Positions 44,788 through 54,001 of a DNA stretch of 64,000 bases are shown piece by piece. How positions within the stretch are numbered: the stretch's first letter is position 1; each line of letters starts with the position of its first letter. A program made the position numbers and the translations under genes. The notes beneath the pieces were generated by a model that saw only the letters and a program-made list of their open reading frames with translations, was not told the origin of the DNA and did not search any database. Source of the stretch: Luteibacter sp. SG786 (GTDB lineage: Bacteria; Pseudomonadota; Gammaproteobacteria; Xanthomonadales; Rhodanobacteraceae); assembly GCF_011759605.1 (NCBI RefSeq), contig NZ_JAAOYX010000001.1, forward strand, positions 682,001 to 746,000, given 5' to 3'.

Positions 44788-46161
44788 TTACGCACGAGGA
44801 TGGCACGCAGCGAGCGCTGACACGCTGTCGAACACGGGCAAACGCACGCGTACGGTCAAGCCGCCTTCCGATCGGTTTTCCAGGACGATATCGCCGCCGT
44901 GGCCGCGCACCGCGGAACGGGCGGCGGCCAGGCCAAGACCGACTCCGCCGGTCTGCCGGTTGCGTGACGCCTCGATCCTGTAGAACGGACGAAAGACGGC
45001 TTCATGAAGCTTTTCGGGAATGCCCGGGCCATCGTCGTCGATGGTGACCTCGATACCGTCTTCGGTCTCTTGCATGGTCACGGCGGCACGCGTGCCGTAC
45101 TTGACGGCATTCTCCACGAGGTTGGAAAAGGTGCGCCTGAGACTCAAGGGACGGCCGGTGTACGCGACGCTCCCGGCGTGGTGGAATGCCACGTCGCTCC
45201 CTGCGTCGCGGAAGTTGTCCACGACGGTATTCACCAGTTCGGAGAGGTTGAAGCGCGTGGCTTCCTCCTGCTCGCTGTCGTCGCGAAAGAAGGCGAGCGC
45301 CGAATCCACCATGGCCCGCATGTCGTCCACGTCGCGGAAGAGCCTGCGCTGTTGCTCCTCGTCTTCGATGAACTCGCCCCTGAGGCGCATGCGGGTCAAC
45401 GGGGCCCTCAGGTCGTGCGAGATCGCCGCCAGCATGTATGTGCGATCGGCGACGTAACGTTTCACCCGCGCCTGCATGTCGTTGAAGGCGTGGGCGGCCA
45501 TGCGGAATTCCAGCGGCCCGGCCGACTCCATGGGCGGCGCATGGACGTCGGCGCCGAAGCGTTGTGCCTGGCGCGCGAACTTCTCCATCGGGCGTGCGAG
45601 GCGGCGGCTGGCAAGCGCACCCACGGCCACGCTTCCGGCCAGCGCGAAGATGCCGGTGGGCACGTTGCGCACCCATGGATCGAGGCCCCAGCTGCGTTCG
45701 GGTGCAACGAACAGCAGCCACGAACCATCGGACAGGTCGATGGCCAATGCATATTTGGTGGTAGGTGTGCCGTCGATGCCCGGATCGCCCGGTTCGGAGC
45801 CGAGCACGCGGACGTTCGGCCGGCCGATCAGGTCGCGGAGCCTGGCCGTGACGCCGCGGTAGATATCGTCGTGGCGCATCGGCAAGGCATCGTCGCTCGG
45901 AAACCATTCCACGGAATAGACATCCCCTCGCGCGGCCTGCGCCAGCCGTGGGCGCATGTCGCGCGGGGCGCTGTCGATCAGGCGCACCACCGCCGCCGCC
46001 TGTTCCACGATGCCGATGTCCTTGATGCCGGGCTTTGCCCAGACGCCTGCGAACTGCACGAAGGCGGCGTTCATCGCCGCGGCGATGAGCAACGCCATCA
46101 TGATGTTCATGGCGAACCAGCGGCTGAGGGTATCCGCTGCCCAGCGCCGGCGGATCATCAC
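44788..46161 (-). CDS. Two-component sensor histidine kinase (EnvZ-like)
   Basis: This 457-residue inner-membrane kinase has an N-terminal helix at about 17-38, a periplasmic sensor region of roughly 145 residues, a second helix near 186-205 (TGIFALAGSVAVGALASRR), a HAMP linker, the H-box AISHDLRAPLTRMRLRGEF, N-box LVENAVKYG and G-box motifs DDDGPGIP and GGVGLGLAAARSAV. The signal is unknown. Its start overlaps the regulator stop by four bases, so the two form one operon. Confidence 0.93.
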   Translation of the reverse strand: MMIRRRWAADTLSRWFAMNIMMALLIAAAMNAAFVQFAGVWAKPGIKDIGIVEQAAAVVRLIDSAPRDMRPRLAQAARGDVYSVEWFPSDDALPMRHDDIYRGVTARLRDLIGRPNVRVLGSEPGDPGIDGTPTTKYALAIDLSDGSWLLFVAPERSWGLDPWVRNVPTGIFALAGSVAVGALASRRLARPMEKFARQAQRFGADVHAPPMESAGPLEFRMAAHAFNDMQARVKRYVADRTYMLAAISHDLRAPLTRMRLRGEFIEDEEQQRRLFRDVDDMRAMVDSALAFFRDDSEQEEATRFNLSELVNTVVDNFRDAGSDVAFHHAGSVAYTGRPLSLRRTFSNLVENAVKYGTRAAVTMQETEDGIEVTIDDDGPGIPEKLHEAVFRPFYRIEASRNRQTGGVGLGLAAARSAVRGHGGDIVLENRSEGGLTVRVRLPVFDSVSALAACHPRA

Positions 46162-46877
46162 TGACGCTCCACGGCGGACGCGAAGATGTAGCCCACATTG
46201 CGCACGGTGCGGATGATCTCCGGATCGCCAGGATCCTCCTCGATCTTCCGTCGCAAGCGGCTCACCTGCACGTCGATACTGCGATCGAACGCATCGTGTG
46301 CGGGCCCGCGCGACAGGTCGATCAACTGCTCGCGCGTGAGGATGCGCTGCGGATGCTGCGCGAACGCGACCAGCAGGTCGAATTCGCCGCTGGACAAAGG
46401 CGTGAGCGTCATGTCCGACGACCGTAGTTCACGCCGGAGGATGTCCAGCCGCCACCCGCTGAAGCGCAGTACAGGGGTGGCATGCGCGTCGGACGTGGGG
46501 GAAGCTTCGCTGCGACGGAGCACGGCGCGCACGCGTGCCAGGAGTTCGCGTGCGTCGAAGGGTTTTGTTACGTAGTCGTCGGCGCCGAGTTCGAGGCCCA
46601 CGATCCTGTCGGTGGGATCCGTGACGCCGGTAACCATGATGACCGGCAGCTTCCCGCTGCCACGCAGCCGCTTGCACACGCTGAAGCCGTCTTCGCCGGG
46701 AAGCATCACATCGAGGATCACCAGGTCGTAGGCCGTGCGGGCAAGCCGGGCGTCCATGGCGGTGCCGGAGCCGGCCGTGTCCGCCTCGAAGCCATGTTTC
46801 TCGAAAAAGCGCTGCAGGAGGGAACGAATTTCCTCGTCGTCGTCCACGATGAGAATTCGCTGCATGGAAGGGGCCAT
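46158..46877 (-). CDS. OmpR-family response regulator
   Basis: This protein of about 239 residues has a receiver domain with the acidic pair in ILIVDDDEEIR, the phosphoacceptor Asp in LVILDVMLPGEDG and the conserved Lys in DDYVTKPFDAREL. The C-terminal winged helix contains LTPLSSGEFDLLVAF, and RSIDVQVSRLRRKIEEDPGD, RTVRNVGYIF. The start may be MAPSMQRIL (46877) or MQRILIV (46865); neither has a strong ribosome binding site. It is partnered with the kinase downstream. Confidence 0.93.
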   Translation of the reverse strand: MAPSMQRILIVDDDEEIRSLLQRFFEKHGFEADTAGSGTAMDARLARTAYDLVILDVMLPGEDGFSVCKRLRGSGKLPVIMVTGVTDPTDRIVGLELGADDYVTKPFDARELLARVRAVLRRSEASPTSDAHATPVLRFSGWRLDILRRELRSSDMTLTPLSSGEFDLLVAFAQHPQRILTREQLIDLSRGPAHDAFDRSIDVQVSRLRRKIEEDPGDPEIIRTVRNVGYIFASAVERQ

Positions 46878-47026
46878 CCCGGTGCGGAAAGCACATATAT
46901 AGGGCGGCCGGGGACGATTTGTCATTTATTTCTGCGCGGAAACAATATGTCCGCCCAGACGCAAACAGGAGAAACGACGTACGCAATCGAGGGGCAGGCT
47001 TGGACAAACCTTCGCCGGAGTCCTCC

Positions 47027-47875
47027 ATGTCCCGCCTGCCCACCCCACCGTTTCCCTCGCTCACGAGCAGCCGCGCCCGGAGGGCCATACGCCGCCGCTC
47101 CGGCGCTCGTCGGATCGCCGTTATGGCGGCAGTGTCGGCGACGATCCTGAGCGGCTGCTCGCACCGTGTCAGGTCCGACGAACCGGTGCCGGGCCCGTCG
47201 GCGTCGACAAGGAACGACGAACCGGTCAACCGGGCCGTGTTCGCCTTCAACAAGGGCCTGGATCACGCGATCATCCGTCCGGTGGCCCGCGGGTATTCGC
47301 ACTTGCCGGCGCCGGTGAAGGGTGGCGTGCACAATTTTTCGCAGAACCTGCGCGAGCCATTGGTGTTCGCCAACGATCTGTTGCAGGCGAATTTCCTTCG
47401 TTCCCTCAACACCGCCGGCCGGTTCCTGATCAACAGCACGATCGGTGTCGTGGGCATCTTCGACGTGGCCGGCCATTGGAACATGCCGCATCACAGTGCC
47501 GACCTGGGGCAGACCTTCGGAGTATGGGGTATGGGTCCGGGGCACACCGTGGAGTTGCCCGTGTTCGGATCGTCGAACGTTCGCGATGCGGTGGGGCGCA
47601 TTCTCACCATGAGCCTGTACAACCTCGGCGACAACTCGGACACGGTCTCGACAGTGAATACCGTCGGTACCGTGGGAGGCATCGTGGACGGACGTGCGCG
47701 CGCGCTTCCCCTCACCGACAAGCTGGAGCGTTCCGAGGACTACTACGCCGCGCTGCGCGATGTTTCGGCGCAGCGTCGCGCACGTTTCGTGGAAGAGGGG
47801 CGCGACGGCGCCGTGCACCAGCCGGAGCAACGCGGCGATGGCCGCGCGGCGACCGGGCTACCTATGAATCCGTGA
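47027..47875 (+). CDS. mlaA: Outer-membrane lipoprotein MlaA (VacJ family)
   Basis: This 282-residue protein starts at MSRLPTPPFPSLTS with GGAG upstream. It has a long basic N-terminus before the lipoprotein signal; the lipobox is LSGC followed by SHR. The MlaA core is intact: DEPVNRAVFAFNKGLDHAII, NFSQNLREPLVFANDLLQ, FLINSTIGVVGIFDVA and DLGQTFGVWGMGPG. MlaA removes phospholipid from the outer leaflet of the outer membrane. The other mla genes are not in this window. Confidence 0.92.
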   Translation: MSRLPTPPFPSLTSSRARRAIRRRSGARRIAVMAAVSATILSGCSHRVRSDEPVPGPSASTRNDEPVNRAVFAFNKGLDHAIIRPVARGYSHLPAPVKGGVHNFSQNLREPLVFANDLLQANFLRSLNTAGRFLINSTIGVVGIFDVAGHWNMPHHSADLGQTFGVWGMGPGHTVELPVFGSSNVRDAVGRILTMSLYNLGDNSDTVSTVNTVGTVGGIVDGRARALPLTDKLERSEDYYAALRDVSAQRRARFVEEGRDGAVHQPEQRGDGRAATGLPMNP

Positions 47876-47885
47876 GGGCGTGCTT

Positions 47886-48260
47886 ATGACATTGAAGGTT
47901 GCCCGTCCCCGGGCCGATGGGGTTCCTGGCTGCTGGACAGTGCCCTACGGACCCATGGTCCGGCAGGGACGCCGTTGGCAAATGGTTCTGCTCACCTGGT
48001 GGCGCCGGGCGCAACGCCGGTCTCCCAAGGTCGACATGCTCGCACGCGCACCCGTTCGCCTGCTGCGCGATACGTCGCTGGTGCTGGCTGCCGCACGCCG
48101 TGTGGAGCCGGACCGCGCACGCCGCTTGGCCTGGTACCGGGAGGACCCCATCGTTGCGCTGGGATCGCGCACGGCCGAGGAACTCGTCGCCGAAGGCGAG
48201 GCCGCGCGGCTTATCGCGTTGATACACGCGATCGATGCCGCGGAGCGTGGTGGGCATTGA
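47886..48260 (+). CDS. MbcA/ParS/Xre antitoxin-family protein (DUF2384-like)
   Basis: This 124-residue protein starts at 47886 with GAGG upstream, ten bases after mlaA. The C-terminal 45 residues (ARRLAWYREDPIVALGSRTA, EELVAEGEAARLIALIHAID) match the toxin-binding region of MbcA/ParS/Xre antitoxins. The N-terminal part is basic and Trp-containing and does not show a clear helix-turn-helix. No RES-domain toxin gene is adjacent, so this may be a solitary antitoxin relative with another role. Confidence 0.6.
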   Translation: MTLKVARPRADGVPGCWTVPYGPMVRQGRRWQMVLLTWWRRAQRRSPKVDMLARAPVRLLRDTSLVLAAARRVEPDRARRLAWYREDPIVALGSRTAEELVAEGEAARLIALIHAIDAAERGGH

Positions 48261-48341
48261 TCGCTTCCGGGGCGGCTGAGAAGCCGGCGCGCGACTACGT
48301 CCCGATGTGAAGCTAACGCCATCCAGGTCCTGCGGAACGAA

Positions 48342-48368
48342 AAAGGCCCGCTTTAGAGGCGGGCCTTT
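48342..48368 (-). terminator. Rho-independent terminator of tRNA-Pro
   Basis: AAAGGCCCGC (48342-48351) pairs with GCGGGCCTTT (48359-48368) around a seven-base loop. Read on the minus strand, the stem is followed by a run of Ts, as expected for the tRNA-Pro transcript. The plus-strand reading could also stop transcripts from mlaA. Confidence 0.8.
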
Positions 48369-48398
48369 CATCGTCAAGCCAGATAGCGCTTGAAATAT

Positions 48399-48475
<77 letters not shown>

Positions 48476-48629
48476 ACGGGAGCCGCGTATATTAGCCGTG
48501 GGGCGGTGCCTTGGCAACAGGTCCTCGCACTTTTTTTACATGGCCGCCGGCGGCCGGACATGGCCCATCTGCTAATCTATGCGGCTGCCGCATGGCGGCG
48601 TCCGTACAGCCTGTCCGAAGAGGAATTGC

Positions 48630-50015
48630 ATGGCACTCACCCCGGCCCGCACCATGCCCGGTGTCCTCGAGCTTCTGCCGCTCGACCAGATCGCGTTCCA
48701 GCGCATGCTGGACACGATTCGCCGCAATTACGAGCGCTTCGGTTTCCTGCCGATCGAAACGCCGGTCATCGAATACAGCGACGTGCTGCTGACGAAGACG
48801 GGTGGCGAAACCGAGCGTCAGGTCTACTTCGTTCAATCCACCGGGGCCCTTGGGGCGGCGGCGGAAAAGGGTGGGGTGCCGGAGCTGGCCCTGCGCTTCG
48901 ACCTGACCGTGCCCCTGGCCCGGTACGTGGCCGAGCACGAGCACGATCTCAGCTTCCCGTTCCGCCGCTACCAGATGCAGCGCGTCTATCGCGGCGAACG
49001 CGCACAGCGCGGGCGCTTCCGCGAGTTCTACCAGTGCGACATCGACGTCATCGGCAAGGACTCCCTGTCGGTACGGTACGACGCCGAGATTCCGGCGGTG
49101 ATCTACAGCGTCTTCCGCGACCTGAACATCGGCCCGTTCACCATCCAGCTCAACAACCGAAAGCTGATGCGCGGGTACTTCGAAAATCTGGGCATCGCCG
49201 ACGCCGAGCAGCAGATGCTCGTGCTGCGCGAGGTGGACAAGCTCGACAAGCGCGGCCCCGATTACGTGCGCGACACCCTCACGGGTGAGGCGTTCGGGTT
49301 GTCGCCGGAAGTCGCGACCAAGATCCTCGACTTCGTCCAGGTGCGCTCCACCTCGGTGGTGGATGCATTCGCGAAGCTCGACGCCCTGGGCAACGGTTCG
49401 GACACGTTCGAGCAGGGCAGGGCCGAGCTCAAGGAAGTGCTCGCCATGATCCGTGACTTCGGCGTGCCGGAGACGCATTTCGCGCTCAACCTGTCGATCG
49501 CCCGCGGCCTGGACTACTACACGGGCACGGTCTACGAGACCACCCTCAACGACCATCCCGGCATCGGTTCCATCTGTTCGGGCGGGCGCTACGAGAACCT
49601 TGCCGGCCAGTACACCAAGTCGCACCTGCCGGGCGTAGGCATTTCCATCGGCCTCACGCGGCTGTACTGGCAGCTGCGCGACGCCGGACTCGTGGCCACC
49701 GCGCAGAGCACGGTCGACGTGCTCGTCACGCAGATGGACGCGGCTCAGTTGCCCACCTACCTCGCGGTGGCCGGTGAGCTGCGCAACGCGGGTATCGCCA
49801 CCGAGGTGGTGCTCGAGGGCGGCAAGCTGGGCAAGCAGTTCAAGTATGCCGATCGTGCCGGCATCCGCTTCGTGCTCGTCATTGGCGAGGACGAGATCGC
49901 CAAGGGCTTGGTCACCGTGAAGGACCTGCGCCGCGAAGACCAGTTCGAAGTGTCGCGCGCCGATCTGGTGAAGACGCTGCGCGTCGAACTGGCCCAGGCC
50001 GAAATCGGCCGCTGA
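48630..50015 (+). CDS. hisS: Histidyl-tRNA synthetase
   Basis: This 461-residue class II synthetase charges tRNA(His). Motif 2 is in [20 protein letters not shown], the His-specific HisA motifs are [10 protein letters not shown] and [11 protein letters not shown], and the anticodon-binding domain lies at the C-terminus ([20 protein letters not shown]). The start at 48630 ([17 protein letters not shown]) has an AGAGGA site upstream; the frame is open to 48579. It is about 35 bases upstream of the aromatic lyase. Confidence 0.97.
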   Translation: MALTPARTMPGVLELLPLDQIAFQRMLDTIRRNYERFGFLPIETPVIEYSDVLLTKTGGETERQVYFVQSTGALGAAAEKGGVPELALRFDLTVPLARYVAEHEHDLSFPFRRYQMQRVYRGERAQRGRFREFYQCDIDVIGKDSLSVRYDAEIPAVIYSVFRDLNIGPFTIQLNNRKLMRGYFENLGIADAEQQMLVLREVDKLDKRGPDYVRDTLTGEAFGLSPEVATKILDFVQVRSTSVVDAFAKLDALGNGSDTFEQGRAELKEVLAMIRDFGVPETHFALNLSIARGLDYYTGTVYETTLNDHPGIGSICSGGRYENLAGQYTKSHLPGVGISIGLTRLYWQLRDAGLVATAQSTVDVLVTQMDAAQLPTYLAVAGELRNAGIATEVVLEGGKLGKQFKYADRAGIRFVLVIGEDEIAKGLVTVKDLRREDQFEVSRADLVKTLRVELAQAEIGR

Positions 50016-50049
50016 CCATCCCTTTCATCGAAGTCCCACGGCCCAACCC

Positions 50050-51939
50050 ATGACCAGCAGCATCCTTCTCGACGGCCGCAGCCTCACGCGCGCGCAGGTC
50101 GCCGCTATCGCGCGCCACGGCGCCACCATTCGCCTGGACGAGGCGCAGCTGACGAAGGTGAAGCGGGCCGCCGACTTCCTGGCCGAGAAGGTGGGCGGCG
50201 GCGAGCCGATCTATGGGGTCACCACCGGATTCGGCAGCAATGCCGACAAGCTGCTGGGCGCGCATCGCGTGCGCGACGAGCTGCCGGGCGGGAATCCGGA
50301 GCCGCGCGAAGGCACGTTGCTGGAAGAGTTGCAGCACAACCTGATCATTACCCACGCCGTCTGTGTGGGTAAGCCGTTCTCGGTGGACGTCGTGCGCGCC
50401 ATGCTCGCCATCCGCGTGAACACCCTGATGAAGGGGCATTCCGGTATCCGCGTGGAAACGCTGCGCGCACTGGCCGAGCTGCTGAACCGGGACGTGATCC
50501 CCGTGGTGCCGGAGAAAGGTTCGGTCGGCGCCAGTGGCGACCTTGCGCCGCTCTCGCACCTGGCCATCGTGCTGCTCGGCGGGGGCGAAGCGTTCTACAA
50601 GGGCGAGCGGATGCCCGGCGCGAAGGCGCTGGCCGCGGCCGGCCTCGAGCCGGTGCGTCTTTCGTTCAAGGAAGGCCTGGCGCTGAACAACGGCACGACG
50701 CAGATGCTCGCCACGGGCGTGCTGGCGCTCGATACGATGGACATGCTCATCCGCACCGCCGATCTTGCCGCGGCCATGACCCTGGACGCCTTCGCGGGCC
50801 GTACCGGTGCCTATGCGGAAGAGGTGCACGCGCTGCGTCCACATCCCGGCCAGGTCGAGGCGGCGCGCAACATCCGGAGCCTGCTCGAAGGCTCCACGCT
50901 CGCCGACATTCCTTATCACCTCGTGCCGCGATTCCGCCCGTGGCTGTCCGATTCCTGGTCGGAACCGACCGAACAGGCCTACCGCTTCGACATCGGTTGG
51001 GACTGGGTGCCGGCGACGCAGCGCCACGGCAAGGAGGCGTTCTACTCGCGGTTCCTGCCGTTCAAGGGTGGCAAGAAACACCAGCCGCAGGACGCCTATT
51101 GCCTTCGATGCGCGCCGCAGGTGCACGGCGCGGTGCGCGACGCCTGGGAGCAGGCCTGCCGGGTATTCGATGTCGAACTCAATGCGGTCACCGACAACCC
51201 GCTTGTTTTCCCGGACGCGGAGAACGCGGAAGTCATCGAGGACCAGGTGATCTCCGCCGGTCATTTCCACGGCATGCCGCTCGCACTGGCCATGAGCTAC
51301 GTGAAGGCGGCCATTCCCGTGCTCGCTTCGATTTCGGAGCGGCGCACGGCCAAGCTCGTGGACCCGGCCAACAATGACGGACTGCCCGCGTTCCTCATCG
51401 GCAACGAGGACGCCACGGACTCCGGCTTCATGATCGTGCAGTACACCGCGGCGGCGCTGGTCAACGATCTGGCCACGCGCGCGCATCCGGCCTCGGTGTA
51501 CTCGGTGCCGACCAGTGCCAATGCGGAAGACCACGTTTCCATGGGGGCCAACGAAGCGCGCCACGTGCTGGAAATGACCGAAGACCTCGGCCACGTGCTG
51601 GCGATGGAGCTGTACACCGCGGCCCAGGCGCTCGAATACCGTCAGGACATGCTCAACGCGGCTCGCTCCCTCGCGCATCGCGGCGATCTGGCGGCGTTCG
51701 CCTCGAAGATCTCCGGCGCGCCGCGAGCGGATTCGCCGCATTACGCGCGTTTCGAGGCCGAGGTGCGTTCGCTGATGGAGGCGCTGGCGTCCGCCGACGA
51801 CTTCCACGGAGGCAAGGCCGTGCGCGTGGCCTTGGCCGCGATGCGCGAGCACGTGGCGTTCATGCAGCGCGACCGGGCCATGGACGGCGACGTGCGCGCC
51901 GTGTGCGAACTGGTGGCGTCCGGACGCCTGGTAGCCTAG
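50050..51939 (+). CDS. Aromatic amino acid lyase (histidine ammonia-lyase-like), enlarged
   Basis: This 629-residue protein is about 110-120 residues longer than typical HutH. The MIO cofactor triad is Ala161-Ser162-Gly163 in VGASGDLAPLSH. Other family motifs are YGVTTGFGSN, NNGTTQMLA, FHGMPLALAMSYV and SVPTSANAEDHVSMG. H102 in NLIITH occupies the selectivity position and favours a His- or Tyr-type substrate. Extra sequence lies around 76-92 and especially 282-346 (for example SDSWSEPTEQAYRFDIGWDW), just before QDAYCLRCAPQVHG. There are no other hut genes here; it follows hisS, so the substrate is open. Confidence 0.85.
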   Translation: MTSSILLDGRSLTRAQVAAIARHGATIRLDEAQLTKVKRAADFLAEKVGGGEPIYGVTTGFGSNADKLLGAHRVRDELPGGNPEPREGTLLEELQHNLIITHAVCVGKPFSVDVVRAMLAIRVNTLMKGHSGIRVETLRALAELLNRDVIPVVPEKGSVGASGDLAPLSHLAIVLLGGGEAFYKGERMPGAKALAAAGLEPVRLSFKEGLALNNGTTQMLATGVLALDTMDMLIRTADLAAAMTLDAFAGRTGAYAEEVHALRPHPGQVEAARNIRSLLEGSTLADIPYHLVPRFRPWLSDSWSEPTEQAYRFDIGWDWVPATQRHGKEAFYSRFLPFKGGKKHQPQDAYCLRCAPQVHGAVRDAWEQACRVFDVELNAVTDNPLVFPDAENAEVIEDQVISAGHFHGMPLALAMSYVKAAIPVLASISERRTAKLVDPANNDGLPAFLIGNEDATDSGFMIVQYTAAALVNDLATRAHPASVYSVPTSANAEDHVSMGANEARHVLEMTEDLGHVLAMELYTAAQALEYRQDMLNAARSLAHRGDLAAFASKISGAPRADSPHYARFEAEVRSLMEALASADDFHGGKAVRVALAAMREHVAFMQRDRAMDGDVRAVCELVASGRLVA

Positions 51940-52646
51940 GGGCCCTTGCCTTCGGGCGGATGCCGCGTTCCCGCGCCCGATCTTCCGCCGGGCACCCAAT
52001 CGTCGAGCATGCCGGCGCGCACGCCGGCAAGATACTGATAGAGCTGGGCGTCGTTCGCGAGGCCCAGCTTCGCCATGGCCGAGCGCTTTTGCCGGCTGAT
52101 TGTCTTGAAGCTGCGGCCCATGAGCGCTGCGATGTCGGAAAGGCCGTGGCCTTCCGCGTAGGCGCGGAGCACCTCCACCTCGCGCGGCGACAGGCGCGTG
52201 GAGAGGTCTTCGTGCCCGGCCGCGCAGTCGGCCTCGTGGAACAAGCGCTGGATGGCCGGACTCAGATAGGAGCGGCCGACGTCGGCCGCGTGAACGGCCA
52301 ACGGGATGTCGCGAAGGTTGGTGCGCTTGTCGAAAATGGCCGCCACGCCCATGTCCAGCAGCCCGCGTAGCAGGGCGGGGTTTGAAAGCATGGTGAGAAC
52401 GACGATGCCGATGTCGGGGCGTGTGGCACGGATGCGCCGGACCATCGGCAGGCCATCCGGCTGGTTGCCCTCGGGCATGGAATAGTCGGTGATCACGACG
52501 TCGCAAGGGTGGTCGGCAAGGGCTTCGAACAGGGTATCGGTATCGTGGGCGCGGGCGATGACCTCGTATCGATGCGCCTTGAGAATGGTTTCGACCCCCG
52601 CAACGACGACCGGGTGATCGTCGGCGATGATCACGGTGCTCGGCAT
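51936..52646 (-). CDS. NarL/RcsB-type response regulator, orphan
   Basis: This 236-residue protein starts at MPSTVIIADDHPVVVAG. The receiver domain has the DD pair, phosphoacceptor Asp in ITDYSMPEGNQPDG and VVLTMLSNPALLRGLLDMG, an arrangement like RcsB. A LuxR-type helix-turn-helix follows (LSPREVEVLRAYAEGHGLSD, FKTISRQKRSAMAKLGLAND). No histidine kinase gene is adjacent. Its stop overlaps the stop of the convergent lyase gene. Confidence 0.88.
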   Translation of the reverse strand: MPSTVIIADDHPVVVAGVETILKAHRYEVIARAHDTDTLFEALADHPCDVVITDYSMPEGNQPDGLPMVRRIRATRPDIGIVVLTMLSNPALLRGLLDMGVAAIFDKRTNLRDIPLAVHAADVGRSYLSPAIQRLFHEADCAAGHEDLSTRLSPREVEVLRAYAEGHGLSDIAALMGRSFKTISRQKRSAMAKLGLANDAQLYQYLAGVRAGMLDDWVPGGRSGAGTRHPPEGKGP

Positions 52647-52749
52647 GGTCGGGCTCGCGGTATGGCAGGGCGCCATGGTGGCGAGCGACCGCCGCGAAAT
52701 ATATGGAAGAAAAGCGCAATTGCGTCCGGAGGCGCTTGCCACGGGCCGG

Positions 52750-52796
52750 TTGCACAGTTAGTATGAGTTATCGTATTAACGCGTTAGTACACTATG
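52750..52796 (+). promoter_or_regulatory. Promoter and candidate operator of hisR and the his operon
   Basis: TTGCAC (52750-52755) and TATTAA (52774-52779) are separated by 18 bases, a good sigma-70 promoter. The start codon at 52794 would be only about eight bases after the expected transcription start, so the message is nearly leaderless. GTTAGTA occurs twice (52757-52763 and 52783-52789), and GTTATCGTATTAAC (67-80 of this block) is an inverted repeat over the -10 box. This layout suits autoregulation by the TrpR-like protein. Confidence 0.55.
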
Positions 52797-53111
52797 AAGC
52801 GTCGCTTCCTCGATCCGGAAACCCCCGCCGACTCCGCCGAAACCAGCCTGTGCGAGGCCCTGGCCGGGCTCACCACGGTGGAGGAGATGCGTGCCTTCCT
52901 GCACGACCTCTGCACGCCGGCGGAAATCGAAGTCATGGTCGACCGCTGGCGCGTGGTGCCGCACCTGCTCGAAGGCCGTTCCTATCGCGAGATCCATGAG
53001 CGGACCGCGGTCAGCATCACCACCATCGGCCGGGTCGCGCGTTACCTCAACCAGGGCAATGGCGGCTACATGGCCGCTGCTGCCCGGCGCAACATCGGGG
53101 GCGCCTCGTGA
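52794..53111 (+). CDS. hisR: TrpR/YerC-family regulator, first gene of the his operon
   Basis: This 105-residue protein has the TrpR-like YerC/YecD fold: [40 protein letters not shown] and the helix-turn-helix [20 protein letters not shown]. In xanthomonads a protein of this kind heads the histidine operon and represses it (named HisR). The C-terminal [12 protein letters not shown] is family-like. The next start, GTG of hisG, overlaps its stop. Confidence 0.85.
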   Translation: MKRRFLDPETPADSAETSLCEALAGLTTVEEMRAFLHDLCTPAEIEVMVDRWRVVPHLLEGRSYREIHERTAVSITTIGRVARYLNQGNGGYMAAAARRNIGGAS

Positions 53112-54001
53112 AGCCGCGCGACCGACTGCGCATCGCCATGCAGAAATCCGGCCGGCTCACCGAGCCGGCCCAGGAACTCCTCGCGCGCTGCGGCCTCAAG
53201 TTCCGGCAGAGCCGCGACAAGCTCTTCTGCTTCGGCGAAGGCGAACCGGTGGACCTGCTGCTGGTTCGCGACGACGACATCCCCAGCCTGATCGCGGAAG
53301 GTGTGTGCGACCTGGGCATCGTGGGCAGGAACGTGCTGCGCGAATTCCAGCTGTCGAACGAGGAAGCCGGCTCGGGCCTGGACGAACTGCGTTCGCTTGG
53401 CTTCGGCCATTGCCGGCTCTCCATCGCGGTTCCCCAGGAAGATGCCTACGAGGGGCCTGCGCAGCTGGCGGGACAGCGTATCGCCACGTCGTATCCCGGC
53501 CTTCTTGGCGAATGGCTGCGTGCGAACGGGGTGGACGCGAAGGTGGTGATGCTGGCCGGTTCGGTGGAGATCGCACCGCGCCTGGGCACCGCGGATGCCA
53601 TCTGCGATCTGGTTTCCAGTGGCGCCACGCTTGTCGCGAACCAACTGCGCGAGGCTGCGGTCGTGGTCGAAAGCGAAGCGGTGCTCGCCGGGCGACGCGA
53701 GCTGCCCGCCGACGAGCGCGGCGAGATCGCCGAACTGCTTTTGCGCCGGCTCGACGGCGTGATCCAGGTGCGCGATTCGCGCCTCATCCTGATGCAGGCA
53801 CCGCGCGACGCGCTGGCCGCCATCACGCGCCTGCTGCCGGGCGCACCCGTGCCCACGCTCACGCCGATCGACGGCGCTCCCGACCACGTGGTGCTCCAGG
53901 CACTTTGCGCCGGCTCCGTGAGCTGGCGCCAACTGGAAGACATGAAGCGCGCCGGTGCGCGCGACATGCTGGTGCTGCCCGTGGAGAAGATGCTGGCATG
54001 A
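53108..54001 (+). CDS. hisG: ATP phosphoribosyltransferase, long form
   Basis: This 297-residue enzyme catalyses the first step of histidine synthesis, joining ATP and PRPP. The long form carries a C-terminal ACT-like regulatory domain for histidine feedback (about 225-297), so it does not need HisZ. It starts with GTG; opening [19 protein letters not shown] and core [12 protein letters not shown] and [19 protein letters not shown] are present. The stop overlaps the hisD start in ATGA. Confidence 0.96.
   Translation: MKPRDRLRIAMQKSGRLTEPAQELLARCGLKFRQSRDKLFCFGEGEPVDLLLVRDDDIPSLIAEGVCDLGIVGRNVLREFQLSNEEAGSGLDELRSLGFGHCRLSIAVPQEDAYEGPAQLAGQRIATSYPGLLGEWLRANGVDAKVVMLAGSVEIAPRLGTADAICDLVSSGATLVANQLREAAVVVESEAVLAGRRELPADERGEIAELLLRRLDGVIQVRDSRLILMQAPRDALAAITRLLPGAPVPTLTPIDGAPDHVVLQALCAGSVSWRQLEDMKRAGARDMLVLPVEKMLA

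Noticed and set aside
49912-52755. 947-codon open frame on the minus strand
   Set aside because: It is antisense to the aromatic lyase and response-regulator genes; composition is His/Arg/Gly-rich with no domain, as expected for a GC-rich shadow.
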